64,000 bases of DNA from Enoplosus armatus. Taxonomy: Eukaryota; Chordata; Actinopteri; Centrarchiformes; Enoplosidae. Each line of letters starts with the position of its first letter. The stretch's first letter is position 1. A program made the translations under genes and the position numbers. The notes under the pieces were generated by a model. The model worked only from the letters and a program-made list of their open reading frames with translations. It was not told the DNA's origin and searched no databases. Location: NCBI RefSeq assembly GCF_043641665.1, contig NC_092190.1, positions 6,896,548 through 6,960,547 on the forward strand. The letters run 5' to 3'. This document shows positions 11,882 through 23,650 of the stretch, in pieces.

Positions 11882-14800
11882 ACGCGAAGGTCTTTTACCT
11901 GCACACCTGAAGCTCTGAGCAGTGAGCCCCTTCTCCACAGCCAGACAGGTGAGAATACTGAGGAAACTGGTGGTGACTGACTGCCGCTTGGCTCTCTGGG
12001 CCTCCCTCTGTCTCCTGTCCCTGGATGGTTTTGATCTCAACAGCACTCCCTGGAGACCTGGAGCTCCTTCTCCTGACTCTCCCCCTTCTTCTTGGGCAGG
12101 CCTCTGCGCTCTGACCGCCTCCCGCAGAACCTCCACCCATTCCTGGGCCTTGAGCTGATCGTCCGCCCGAAGTCTGACTACCACTTTTGGGAAAACTACC
12201 TGGAAGCAGTCTCCTCTATCTGTCCATGGCTCTCCGTTCTCTGGCTCCTGATCGTGCTGCACAGCCAAGCAAGAGACCAGGGAGCACTGGAGGACAGGCT
12301 GGGACACAGACCCACGGCCCTCTGTAGGGAAGGCCCGGAGAGTGGATCTGGTCAGGACGAAGGTGAAGGCCCGCCAGTTGTTCTGATCCATCAGCTGGTG
12401 GAGCAGACCAGCTTTGAGGACGTCCTGGCAGCGCTGGGTGAACAGAGGCAGAGTGGTGGGTCTGCTCAGCACGCCAGAATTAGGCTGGAGAGAGAGTGAC
12501 GCCTCTGCTGAGGTAGGGGTGTCGCTGTCACCATCAGGCCTGGTGTCAAGCCCCGATGGAGAGGGTGACGAGGAGGGTGACATGGGTGCAGGAAACTTGG
12601 CGTTCTGTTGCTTTTCCACTCCTGTCTTGCGCTGGCGGTTCTCCTGCCTCAAAGGTCTGGCTGCCTGCACCTTCTCCCACATCAACCGCCTCCACTCCAT
12701 GGCCTCCCATTGGTTGGCCGCCCTCAGCTGGAGACGCGTGCTGTTGAAGAACAAAGCCTGGAGCGTGCGTTGATCGGCAGGCTGGGTGATCTGGCCTTGC
12801 TGGCTGCTGGGTGCTGGTGAGATGACGCTCTGGCAGTGTGACAGAGAGTAGGCGGTGCCCAGCTGGCGGTTGGCGCTGTTGTCCAGAGTGTAAAGCCGGA
12901 GCTCACAGGGTGTCAGTTCGACGTGGCAGGGTGTCCATCGGCCCCGGGGCCCCTCACGCTGCTCCATCGCACCCTGCTTCACCACACTGCTACTGTTGCT
13001 TTTATCAGCTGGACAGAGATACAGAGGAGGAGGGAAAATAAACAGAAATGAGACACAGATGGGTAATGTGTGTGTGTTCAGGATAAACACATTTGAGACA
13101 ACAAACAGTTTTGTTCTGAATAAACACCTTCCCACTGGCCAACCAGGTACAGGTCATCTAATCCTCTGTGGGCACAATTAACAGGTCAGATACTAAACAT
13201 TGTGTCTTAAAAACATTGACCATGCTGATATAAACACCTTGTCACTGGATCAATGTGACTTAAAGTAAACAAGATCAGTTCTTAGCTTTAAAGGAGTACT
13301 CCAATCAAAAACCACTGAAAACGTTTGAATATCAAACATTCGCCCTCTGTAAGCTTGACAGTTCTGAAAAGTCTTCGTGGATGTTGGCAGCTGTAGTTTT
13401 TGGAGGCTTCCGTCATTGCTAATGGTGTTTTCCACCTACATACTTCTGATATTTTCAGTGCAGTCCTTCTGAACAATATAATGTCTCTTCTGACCTTTTA
13501 TTGACACAAATCAAACCACTCCTGCACCATGATCCACCTCTAAGCCATTGATCTGTATGATCTTGATAATCATCGCTTAGCCAGTAAAATGCCAAATAGG
13601 CCACGCGCAAGGACCCAATAGCACTCAACAGTAGAGTGTTTAGCTCTCGGGAACATACGGATCAATGTTAAAGTGTATTATGCTGCAGAGGTGGTGTGAG
13701 GAATTTTTATGCTTTTTGCCATGACTCTGGGTCTCCACTGGAATCCACTGTCACTGCTGTGAATCCAAGATGACTATAGCTGACATCCTACATGGACATC
13801 GAGACTGAATCCATGCCACTGAACTGCACAGCTTGTCCTCTTGGTTTGTTTATGCAGCTTTTTCTCCCAGTTTGCCTGAATCTTTACACCTCTAATTGGT
13901 CTCAGGAACCTTAATCTAGATGGGCCAGTTTCCTACAGATGGTAGCTCATCAGAGGCTTGCGGCTGTGACGTTGGTATTTTGGTAAGAGATAGCCTAGCG
14001 CAGGTGCTCCTCTGAGAACGTTTCTTGTCACCAAGGCAGGAAGAAACAGTATTGTTAAGGAGGCCACTAGGCAAACTGTCCCACTTCCTTAATCTGAAGG
14101 CCAGACGCACACCCTCTCCCTATTTTGGCCCTTTTCTCTCCGTTCTTTCACTGCTGCTGCTCAGGAGGTTTGTTTTACCCTCATTTATGTCTTTCCTCTC
14201 TCCATCTCCTTTTGTGATTATGGAGTGTTTTCTCCTTGATTAAGGAGGGTTCAGTCTCAGGTAGACAACAGGCGCCGACCTCTGCTAGGACATAAAACTG
14301 GGCCAGCCTTTATTATGAGCTATGCTGCATTCCCTGCCTTCAAATAAGTACTCCAGACACATTGAATAGTGCAGCCACACCAGAATTTGGTGCCTCATCT
14401 TGCTGTCTTGAATTTTGTCTGATATCTGATATCCCTACTTGTTATCTATAACCTTTTCTTTGCTTCCCACTGTTTTGGATCAGTGTTCCAATCTTTATTC
14501 TAGAAATTTAAGCATAATGTTGAGCTCTCAAAGAAACAGAAAATGGCCAAAGCATGTACACTACTTTTTGGTGCAATACCAGATTTGAGGATACTGGATT
14601 TTTGAGGCCAATACATAAACACATTTTATGATGCTGATGAAGATATTTCACATTTGACATCATCGTCATCAACTTTACATCAAAGTAAGCAACAGTAATT
14701 ATAAGATAATACTCCATTTTGAACAGTAACAGCAGAACTTTAAATGACACAAAATGCATAATATAGCCTAATAAACTTGAATTAGCGAAAGCCAGCGAAA

Positions 14801-16848
14801 TTATACATAAAAATACAGCCTATAAAACACGTACTTCTGTAGTTCTGCAACTTCTTTTTGCATATCCGCCTTCATATTTGTCTATACTGCAATATCTGAG
14901 ATAAATCAATACCTAATCTGATGATAATAATCTTAAGTAAGCCAACACTTTACAAAATCACAATCAAGTGCGAAAAGAAAAGAGCAATACAACAGTATTA
15001 AATACGAAAGGAACTTTTTGAAGTCCATACCATAGACTGTATATAAAGATGGACGACATCACAGCTCCCCAAAAGTGAAGCCAAAACATCTTGATCGCCC
15101 CCTGGTGACTGGCTGCAGTATAGGTCATAAACCCCACCCCCTCCATGTTAGCGGAAAATACATTTTCCCATTTAGGTAGTCGTTATCACGCTCACGTTTG
15201 TGCAAGTGTTCATTTTTCTGATACGTTTGGTTTTAATTAGTCATTTGATGCTATAAAAACGGGGTGAAACGTCATGATTGGCAGCTGAGATTGACTGTGG
15301 TGTAGCAATGATTCAACATGTCAGGTACCCAAACCATTTCGAAAAACGAACTTAACCACATGCCAGTGACCTGTGGAGGAATATTTGGGAACTTTAGCCA
15401 TACGTCAGTGGTTTAAAGCACCCAGCGTTTCACACCACTCAGTGACACCAAATACTGTGCAAAAGATTTCAATCTCAACGCACTGTATCTTCTCCACCAA
15501 AAACAGGAAGAGAGGGAAGCACCTGCAACACAGAGCACGCTAGCAAAACCCTACGAGCTACAGTATTAAACTGGTGACAAACAGATGAATCTTTAGGACT
15601 TAAAATAGAGCAGACTGAGGACTGACTGACCTGTCACCTAATCTATGAGCTGCCTGCAGGTGCACTAATTTGGTGATTTGCAGGTCAAAAGACATGTACA
15701 CGTCTAAAATAAGACTAAGACACATTTGGTTATAAAGCGAAAGGGTTTTAGATGTTATATACAATCATTATTTAGACAGTATTTCATCTACTATACTGCT
15801 TCAAATTGAAATAGCTACTGAAATGCTGTTGAAACAATGGTTATATGTTACTTAGACATCAACGTCTCACCTTTTTAGTCCAGTCTTAACCTTCATATTT
15901 AGACGTCTTTTAATGGGTAGACAGGTTTACTTAAAAAGAACAACAATCACCTATTCCCATTCCCCAAACCAATCCCACTGACTAATTTAATTGTAAACCC
16001 CCACCAGGAGCAGTGTAATTGGCAGATAAATCACTCAAGGAGGGAAAAGGAAAGGCTAAATCCTTCACAGTTCCTGTTAACTAGACGGTGGCGAGTCAAG
16101 TGCCTCATCAATCTTATCAAAACAGCAGTAGACATGGTGTCACTCCCGGGGTCTCGGACTTTGCATTTTAACACACATTTTGCTGAAGGAACAAATGAAT
16201 ATGCAAATAAGTTTAGCTGGAACCAAGTCCGGCTGACTGGCAGTCTTCACGCTTGGGAGGGTCGAGATGAGAATTAGGCATTGTGGAGAAGAAAACTGCT
16301 CTGTTCAATTAGCCTTCATCTCCACCTGGTGGGTTTTGACATCACACTCCAGCAATGGTCTAATATGCACATACAAGCCTTCAACCAGAATTAACACTTT
16401 TCTCTGAGCGCTGCAAACTAACTATCCAGTGCCGCTGCCCTGAAGTCAAGACGCAAACCTCCACTTCAGCCTTAAACATGCAACCTCACCCACTGATGAG
16501 GTACCCAATCGTCATATTACGTGTTGTTTTACGATCTAACAGACTCCCGCCCCACGGACACCAGAGTACACATTGACTGCAAACGAAACAGTAGGCATCT
16601 GCAGCCACACACAGGTACACCATCCATTTTAAACCGCAGCGCTTATCCTGTTCAGGGTCATAGTGGGCTGAAGATATCCCAGCATGCACTGGGTGGGAGG
16701 TACAGTAGGGGGGCTACACACAGTGGACATGTGGCCAGTCTATCACAGGACTTGAACATACATAGACAAACATATTTACATCTACAAGTAAATTTAGAGG
16801 TATTTTATTCCGGAAGTCAGAACTTACACATCAGTCAACAAGTCATTT

Positions 16849-16885
<37 letters not shown>

Positions 16886-17189
16886 AGTGTGTGTGTGTCA
16901 TCTGGGACTAAATACAGTGGTAAATCCCCAAGTTGAGTAAGGCCAGAAATCAGGTGGGGAGAGGATGTGTGTAATGAATGATGCATTCAGATACAACAGG
17001 AAATGAAACAGCACGGAGGAAGCACAAACACATACAAAGTCAGCAGAAAGACGCAAACAGAAGCAGATTGGCTCTCGCAAACTGATAGTGATACAATCTC
17101 AAATTTCAAAATCAGAGAAAACTCTCAACTGTCAGATGAGACTTCACCTTATTGTATGTACTCTGTCTACACACAGTCACCCAAGCGCG

Positions 17190-17255
<66 letters not shown>

Positions 17256-18238
17256 ATACTCGTGGCTTACTGTTTTTTTTCCCTTTAAAACAATCAAATT
17301 AGCTTTTACGTAGATCTGGGGCTGCATGTAATGCTTGTTTTCAATGAATCTATTAATGTTTGGTCTTTAAAATATCAGAAAATTACCAAAATGCCACAAA
17401 TCCCAGGGACCAGCTTTTTCTTCTGAACTAAAGTCCCAAACACAAAGATTTTCAATTTGCGATAAAACAGAGAAAAGCAGCAAATCCTTACATTTTACTG
17501 TAGAAATCAGAACCAGTAAATAGTTGGCACTTTTGTTTGATGAATGACTTGAACACTACATCAAACGTTTGGGTGATTAATGTTTTGTTGATTGACTAAC
17601 TGGTTAATTATTATTGTTATTAACAATTTAAAATCAGTTTTCTTGCACGGACCTTGCATTTCTATAAACAACAAATTATTGAGGAATGCTTGCAAGAAAA
17701 TGTGCAACCAAAAAGTGACCTATTGTTTACAAGAATCATACAAACTGATGAATGTAGCCTTCAGAGTTCAGTGGGTAATGTTATAAAATATAAGTGAGCT
17801 TTAATAAAAGCTACACATATAGCCTGTTTGGGCCCATGTACTGTAGACGTGTATTGTGTTTATAATAATGATCATCATTTCCATTTACCATCTAAACATC
17901 CCCAGCTGTCACTAATGGAAAGGCAAACAGGTTTTTTTTTCCAATGTGAATGAAGAGACATAGCGAGGCCGAGCTAAATCACTCTGCCTTCTGCTTATTA
18001 CCGTCCTTTTCCTACTTCTCTCCTTTCAATACACATCCAGCCAAACTAAATAGCCTGATGCCTTTTCACACATATGCTAATACTAAATAATCCTGCCAGT
18101 ATCAGGGGCCGGGTAATTGGGTTGCCTCTTCTCTCGCCTCATTTGAGTCCATTTGCTGACAGGATTACAGGCTATTATCCCTCAGGATCCCTTAGGATCT
18201 CCTTAGGCCTTCAGATGGCCAAAAACACACAAACAAAT

Positions 18239-18284
<46 letters not shown>

Positions 18285-19941
18285 GGGCTCTCTGCCTGAG
18301 TACTGACTGTCATAGCACAGCTGTGTCATTTCAAGTTATCATCATCTTCTATCATTATTGCTTTCTCTGAGGATGCTTCAGCATAAGTACAGCATACGCC
18401 CCAATCTGCAGCACAAATAGTCCGGGACTTCTGTCCTCCGAAACAAGAAGAGAAAGCTTTCCAGTGAACGGACGGTCGATCAGAGCAAAGGAAGAGGAGG
18501 TGTGCGTGTTTCTGACGGGTAGGGGCCGGCCTGTTGGCTAAGAATTACTTCAGGTTTAATGAGTTGGTCACCAGAGTACATGACGTCCCCCTTCATGCCA
18601 CAAATGTCCAATTAGGCAAATCCAATGCGATTAAAGTGTCAGTTCACCCACATTAGAAAACATATATTTTCCCACTTAGCTTAAGTGATAGCTTTGCAGA
18701 TGGTAGTTTGGGCATTCATTTCCCATGGTTTTGATATATCTGCCACTGAGATTTCTGCCACCACCTCAGTACAATGGAGGTTAATAGAGCAAACTCAACA
18801 TGTGTTTTCAGAAACAGTGTCCCAGTTATTCTGGATAATCAAGAGTTGAGGTCTCAAATTATACTCGGAGTAATCAGGTCGTGGAGGGTCTTGTTTTAGT
18901 GTGTCAATATGTTAGTACATGCAAAAAATGCTAGGAAGGAAAATGAAATATACTGCAGTAAAACATTTGAAAAGTATCAGCATTTGTGCAAAATATACAA
19001 AGAAGAGAGAATGTGGAGACATAAAAACTAGGTGAATTTGTTTCTTATATACTGTAAGATGTGCAAAATAAGCATTCTTTGCACGTAATCAGGGATAAAT
19101 GTTTCTTTGCATCCAAACATAAAATGCAAAAGGTCTATGCTTCCACACAGTTACGCAAAAAGTAAAAAATTACCATAAAATGTTCCCAGAGCTCAGTGGA
19201 CGTCTTCAAATTGATTGTTTTGTCAAGTCAATTTTATATCTATAGCCATGATAAATTATTTTGTCTGATCAACTGTCCAAAACCCAAAGACTATCAATAT
19301 TGTTGTCAATAAATCTTCAGCTCATTGATTAATCAATTCATCTTTTCAGCTCCATCACAGACCTGAAATATTTGTACTCACTTCGTACACCAGACTCACA
19401 CTGTGGATGTGAACTCACCGTCTTGCTGGTGGTTGAGGATCATGTTCTTCAGTGTGTTGCAGTCCACAGTGGTCAGTCCGTTGTCTGTGTATGCAGACGG
19501 CCGATAGTTGACGTCCGACCTGGACCGGTTGTGTCCCTTCTTGAAGGCTGAGCTGGACGCGGAGTTGGCGGTGTTGTTGGTGCACTCCTTGGTGTGGGCT
19601 GCCAGGTCGTTGGTGGAGCGAGCTCGGCATCTCTTGCCGTGCCTCAAGCCCATCCCCAGCCCCAATACGCTGAAGTTGTCGGCCCAGGCTAGGCCTAGGG
19701 GCCCCACCTCTGGTTGCTCTCCAGCCAGCAGGCTCCACACGCCACTGGAGCTCAGCTTCCCCAGCGCGGCACTGGACACCTCCTGCAGCTGCTTAGGCTG
19801 CCTGGAAGGCTGGAGGGTCCCTGTTTGAGCTTGGCTTGGACCTTGGCCTTGAATCCCGTCCATGCAGTGGATAAAGTCCTCGGTGGCTTCAAGAGCCGGG
19901 CTGATATCGCCCACCATGTCAAGCTGCTCAAGACCCTCCAT
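2251..19941 (-). CDS. plekhm3: Pleckstrin homology domain-containing family M member 3 (PLEKHM3), 3'-truncated by window edge
   Basis: Coding exons in transcript order are 19941-19419, 13008-11899, 3675-3530 and 2444-2251; joined they stay in frame (phases 1, 1, 0, 2) and give about 657 residues. The human protein is about 761 aa, so the missing C-terminal part (the rest of the zinc-binding Rubicon-homology region) must lie left of position 1. The start is the ATG at 19941 (MEGLEQLD, then DISPALE). Domains: a Ser-rich N-terminal region (1-174), PH1 about 185-290, a low-complexity linker, PH2 about 365-470, then a CxxC pair at about 543/546 followed by a Cys-rich WYYCQSCHQ segment and the [13 protein letters not shown] signature. 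The large second exon carries both PH domains. The lack of an N-terminal RUN domain separates it from PLEKHM1. The family (also called DAPR) is a membrane/Golgi-associated adaptor implicated in muscle differentiation and AKT signalling. The identity rests on recognised motifs, not on a search. Confidence 0.9.
2615..2790. repeat. Interspersed teleost repeat, family A (GGACAGAGCC..GCTAAGCTAA type)
   Basis: The core reads ACCTTTGGACAGAGCCAAGC, then GTTTCCAGTCTTTATGCTAAGC, and matches by eye the copies at 37862-37926 and 38688-38880 in this window. It lies in the plekhm3 intron between the two zinc-region exons. I recognise the type from other fish genomes but cannot assign a named family without a repeat library. 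Confidence 0.6.
7811..8217. mobile_element. Non-autonomous DNA transposon (MITE-like, hAT-type ends), about 400 bp
   Basis: The left end (ACTCAGTGTCCACTTTATTA then GGTACACCTGTACA) is repeated in inverted orientation at the right end (GTACAGGTGTACCTGATAAT then GTGGCCCCTGAGT). The imperfect terminal inverted repeats are about 55 bp. The CAGTG/CAGGG outer bases fit the CAGNG terminus of hAT elements. No transposase frame is present, and no clean 8-bp target duplication is visible in the AT-rich flanks. It sits in a plekhm3 intron. A decayed relative is at about 38415-38625. Confidence 0.7.
8663..8712. repeat. (GT)n microsatellite
   Basis: About 25 uninterrupted GT units in a plekhm3 intron. Confidence 0.95.
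8843..8872. repeat. (GT)n microsatellite
   Basis: About 15 GT units, 130 bp from the previous array. Confidence 0.95.
9072..9149. repeat. (TG)n microsatellite, longest in window
   Basis: About 38 TG units without interruption. Together with the arrays at 8663 and 8843 it makes a 500-bp cluster of three arrays in one plekhm3 intron. Confidence 0.95.
10640..10960. promoter_or_regulatory. Candidate conserved non-coding element
   Basis: A repeat-free intronic block whose composition differs from its flanks, with homeodomain-like cores (CCAATTATCATC, GCATTAATAAGCC) and a GC-balanced segment around GCCATTTATGGGGCTGTCC. It has no coding potential. The call rests on sequence texture only. Confidence 0.25.
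11821..11878. repeat. (TG)n microsatellite abutting plekhm3 PH-exon donor
   Basis: About 29 TG units on the plus strand. In the plekhm3 transcript this is a CA tract beginning about 20 nt after the 5' splice site at 11899. Confidence 0.95.
15030..15165. repeat. SINE-like interspersed repeat
   Basis: Contains ATAGACTGTATATAAAGATG, then GACGACATCACAGCTCCCC, GATCGCCCCCTGGTGACTGG and CCCCACCCCCTCCATGTTAG. This is a high-copy sequence I recognise from many percomorph fish genomes. The exact ends and class are not resolved. Confidence 0.6.
15940..16400. promoter_or_regulatory. Candidate conserved non-coding element with octamer and homeodomain cores
   Basis: A repeat-free intronic block with an exact octamer ATGCAAAT at 16201-16208, TAATT cores (GACTAATTTAATTG, CAATTAGCC), an E-box CACCTG near 16325 and a GAGAATTAGGC segment. 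No protein-coding frame is evident. Regulatory function is inferred from texture and from its position in a long intron. Confidence 0.3.
16612..16755. repeat. Interspersed teleost repeat (TATCCTGTTCAGGGTCATAG type)
   Basis: Reads CCATCCATTTTAAACCGC, then CTTATCCTGTTCAGGGTC, GGGCTGAAGATATCCCAGC and GGACATGTGGCCAGTCTATC. This string recurs across fish genomes and is probably derived from a LINE/RTE tail. The assignment is from memory of the motif, not a search. Confidence 0.6.
16852..16898. repeat. (GT)n microsatellite, interrupted
   Basis: A GT array with a single GAGA interruption near 16885. Confidence 0.9.
17185..17258. repeat. Compound (GC)n(AC)n(AT)n array, Z-DNA-prone
   Basis: About seven GC units run directly into about 25 AC units and then a short AT run. 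This gives roughly 70 bp of strictly alternating purine/pyrimidine sequence in a plekhm3 intron. Confidence 0.9.
18074..18240. promoter_or_regulatory. Candidate conserved non-coding element
   Basis: A repeat-free block ending exactly at a (GT)n array. It contains GGGTAATTGGG, CAGGATTACAGGC (an Otx/bicoid-like GGATTA core) and CATTTGAGTCCATTTGC. It has no coding potential on either strand. Evidence is texture only. Confidence 0.25.
18240..18284. repeat. (GT)n microsatellite
   Basis: About 22 GT units. Confidence 0.95.
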
Positions 19942-20987
19942 GGCTGGGCCTTCCCCTGAGCTAGAAGCCTCACAACTAGATGGTTTTCCTAAATGGGCAC
20001 AAAAACCCCGCTAGCAGCATCCACATGTCCAACAAATCAAACTAGTCAGCTGGTCAAATGCAAATCTTTTAGGTATGACAAGCTAGGAAGGGTTGAGGAA
20101 GATCCAAGCAGCCTACAGGCTTCACAATCTGCTGTCTGAAGCCAAGTCCTGCTCCCCCCCCTCAAGATAGGGCCTTCCTCCAGGGTAACAGTCTTCCTTT
20201 TCCAATGGTGTGTCTCTAGCTCCGAGGGAGAGTCGACTACCTCTCGGGGGTAAAGCTACTGTGGCTTCATGCCAGAGCTTAACAGGACTGGCAGCAGATT
20301 TGGGACTCCCCAAATCGAGCCAATTTGGGTGGGAAACTAAGTTACCTAGCCAGATACACACACACTTTGGAAAGGAAAAAAAAACCCTGTAAAATCCCTC
20401 TGATCAGACTGAAATGTTCAGGGGCTGGATGATGTGATGTCAAAATCAACCATCAACTTCATTATTTGTGTTTTGGTTTGGCCCGTCAGGTGGCTGCGAG
20501 GTCATCGAATGGAGACTTTTTGTGGCTTCACTGTAACAAAGGGAAGAGATAAAGAGGAAATAGTAAAGAGGAAGCACGTAGAACAAACACCGAGAATGGA
20601 AACACTGCTGACAGAAAGAATACTGGTATTAATTTAGACATAAAACCGACTCTTGTTCCACGTGCTTTCTTAAAATTGAAATAGAGGCTTTGCCAAGAGA
20701 AAAGCAAGATGAGAGGATAATGAAGCCTCTGGTTTAAAACATTAAGCTTCAATCTGCCCACCGGCCTACAGTACCTTCATCACATTGAGACCAGAGCTTC
20801 AATTTCTTCCTCAGCAAATAGAAACGATCATCCTCCCTCACATGTCCTGATGAAATAATACTTGACTTCCTCCTCAGCTGCTTATCACTGGACTGAGCAG
20901 GCAGAGAGGAAGCAGGCCTGGGTGGGGTTCCCATCCATCTGCCTGCCCGCCTGTCTCTTCTGATTCTCTCCACTCCTCTGTGTGTCT

Positions 20988-21026
20988 TTCTCTCTCTCTC
21001 TATAATATATATATATATATATATAC
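20988..21026. repeat. (CT)n(AT)n compound microsatellite
   Basis: TCTCTC run followed by an AT run of about ten units, then a short AC run. It lies in the first plekhm3 intron. Confidence 0.85.
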
Positions 21027-23536
21027 ACACTTCTCTCTTTATCATTTGTGCTCTCTCACCCTCATTGATTTTGTTCTCCTCTACAGCTCAGCCTCTTTTA
21101 CTTTTCTCTACATATGAATTATTAAGGCCATTACATCACTGCATTTTCTAGTAGGGCCGGGCAAGAATATTTACGATTTATTCATGACAATTCGTAGATA
21201 CAAATGAGGATATTATCGTAGATATCACTGTGATTTTAATGCTCTTTAATGGTCTTATTCGGGTATTTATTAACTATATATATGCATTATGCTTACACAG
21301 GTAAAACCATGCAGTCCACTACTACATAGCACCAGGACATTCAGTGCTGGTAAACAGTTCCAACATTAGACTGAAACTGCTGACCCAAGTGTCATTTTCA
21401 CATTTTCAGTCACAATCAGTTTCTTTCTGTCTAAAATGTATTTCAAATCTTATTTCATTAGGATGGATGCTAAACAAAAAAATGTAATTGAGATTAAAAA
21501 AAAAGATAAAAATTGCACTAATCACTAGATGACATTTTGTTAGCAATGCAGTTTGTGTATGTGTGTGTGTTGGGATAATAAAGGAGCCAAAAGCTCTTGC
21601 AAAAATAGAAGGGTAGCACTGCAGTGCTGATCCCTAACACTGACTAGTGTATTTTAACACCCTGTATCAACACCAACATATTTACCATGACATCATCTGC
21701 CTGCAGATACAGCTCTGACCTAACTGGGCATCGTCATCACGGTTAGTTACTCATCGAGCTTCCCACTGAACTACTGTTGACTCACACATGCTGTCAAGCC
21801 AATGCAGCCAACACTCAACACTACTTTTGATCAGCGATGACTAAAACTCAAAGACTGTGGCCATCACAAGGAAAACAGCTGAACGAACAAAAATCAATAA
21901 ATCACTGTACTGATTTGATAGACTTTTGTTCAGTAAACATCCTATATTTTGCTCTCACTGTCTAAATGTGTACATTGTTACATCTAATTTGGTCTGATAA
22001 TCAGACTGAACTGCCATTTTGTTTCACTTCATTATTTTTATATACTATATTTCATTCACTAAGAAAGTCTGGGATGTGTCAACTCAGGGGTCTGCAACAA
22101 GGCTACATCTGTTTAGGTTTTTGTGTGGATCCATGTGCTACAAATAGTAGAGTGTAATTTTCTATCAACTAAAAGGAGTTCTACTTTTAGGAAAGCCAGA
22201 AATATTCTGTATCTAAGAGAAAAATAGGGTTTAAAAAGAAGAGCTACCCATCCTGTTCCACTTGCTAGTTCATATTCAGGTTGAAGCTGCATGTTTTGAA
22301 CTTTGTTTACCATTTACAGTGTAATTAATCTGCCTCACACAAGCACATAATGCTGAAATACATAAACAAGAAAACATGAGCACAATATGGAATGTGAGGT
22401 GGCTTGAAAACATATTTGTATAACAATGAATATGTAAAGTAAATGCACATGGGTGGTCTTTCACTGAAGTCTGCACATTCTGGGATGATAAACTGCCTTT
22501 TATAGATCTTACGTGAAAAATAGCTCACCAGCTACATTCTTAAGTGTATTCTCTCTTTAACGCAGCACCTCGCGTCTTCTGGTTTATTGCTTAATTAAAC
22601 ATAATTCATTATTAATTCTTACACTCAGGCTGCGGAACAATTTATAGCCATCCGACAATCACACACACCTTAGTTAAGATGCTCACACCATTTGAAATTC
22701 TACTTTATACATATGTGTATAAGTACAAGTGTTTTTACTATGCTGTATGCACGTTATCACACTCAGATTAAAGCACCAATACAATTTAAATGTTTCTATG
22801 TCTTTTGTCTGGTGGTTTTTTTTATGTTTTTATAATGTGGCCTTGAGAGCAATTATACCTCATTCGGTTGTATTTTTTTATGGTTGGAATAACAAACTTT
22901 AACATCAATATGTAACTACAGCTATTACAATAGAAAGTAGCAGGTGACATGAAGACTTTGAATGTATCACTGGTCCTCAGCTCTAACGCTGGTTAGCTCA
23001 TCTCATCTTTAATTCCTTAAGTAACGTTACACAATGATATTACTTGAGTTTAATGAGGCTAGCAGCAATCAGAAATGAAAAACAACCGAATTCAAGCCCC
23101 AGCACTGTTGTTTGTGTGCGTGTGTTTGCATAAACACACAGTCAGCATCTCAGCAGTAAACAGTGACAGAGGTGAAGCCACGGTCAGCCTTTCGGGTAGC
23201 TACGTTAACCTGCTACATAAGCTAGCTCGCTAATACGTCCTGTTTATCACGACACACATACTGTACATAGATACATATATAAAATCGATTAACTACTCTG
23301 GAAGCTGACTGAATAAGGCCTGTTTTCATCCCCAGCTAATGTGATGTGAGCCGGGGCTAGTTAGCTAGCAGCTAACGCTAGCCTCTCTCCATCCTTGAAC
23401 AATGTCACTATAACACAAGATAAAACTGTTCGCTCACTCAAGTCATTACCAGCATGCACCAGTGGATCTGTACTGGTATTGACTTGTGGTGAAACTGGTG
23501 CCGTTCACAAGCTGCATAACATAAATCGAGACTCAC

Positions 23537-23650
23537 CTTACTGTGTTTACCACTATGTCATTTTGACAGTCCGTCAGCGATAAAGTCCTCTGAGGTAACT
23601 GAGGCTACAGGATGAAGGTTCCGTGTAACGTTAGTATATTATAAACAGTA
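23537..23650 (-). promoter_or_regulatory. plekhm3: Candidate non-coding first exon and promoter of plekhm3
   Basis: On the minus strand a near-perfect donor (AAG followed by GTGAGT) sits at 23537/23536, 3.6 kb upstream of the plekhm3 start exon. The sequence before it contains only a tiny upstream ORF (ATG ACA TAG). The surrounding 23,100-23,650 block has scattered CpGs and no TATA box. The exon start is a guess; the upper limit given is approximate. Acceptors for joining to the coding exon are available just above 19941 (TTCTAG and GCTCAG in the 5' leader). This is inference from a splice donor and position only. Confidence 0.4.

Larger units (their letters stand above)
3676..11898. other. 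Large plekhm3 intron (PH exon to zinc-region exon)
   Basis: The intron is bounded on the minus strand by donor GCAG then GTAAAAG at 11899/11898 and acceptor CCTACTCAG ending at 3676. It contains the MITE, the TG cluster, a (GT)n array immediately after the donor, and a repeat-free block at 10640-10960. No additional coding exon is needed because the reading frame joins exactly (CAG-C codons across the CxxC motif). Confidence 0.75.
13009..19418. other. plekhm3 intron between start exon and PH exon
   Basis: It has a GTGAGT donor after GACG at 19419 and a CTCTGTCCAG acceptor ending at 13009. It holds a SINE-like repeat (15030-15165), another teleost repeat (16612-16755), TG arrays at 16852, 17185 and 18240, and two repeat-free candidate regulatory blocks. 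No coding exon is needed because the codon is completed across the junction (G+CT, Ala). Confidence 0.7.

Noticed and set aside
11783..13135. 450-codon open frame on the minus strand as a single-exon gene
   Set aside because: Only 13008-11899 is exon. The first residues come from intron beyond the acceptor and the last are translated CA repeat past a GTAAAAG donor. It is the plekhm3 PH exon.
2251..19941. Assignment to plekhm1
   Set aside because: No RUN domain precedes the PH domains, and the start [15 protein letters not shown] fits PLEKHM3.
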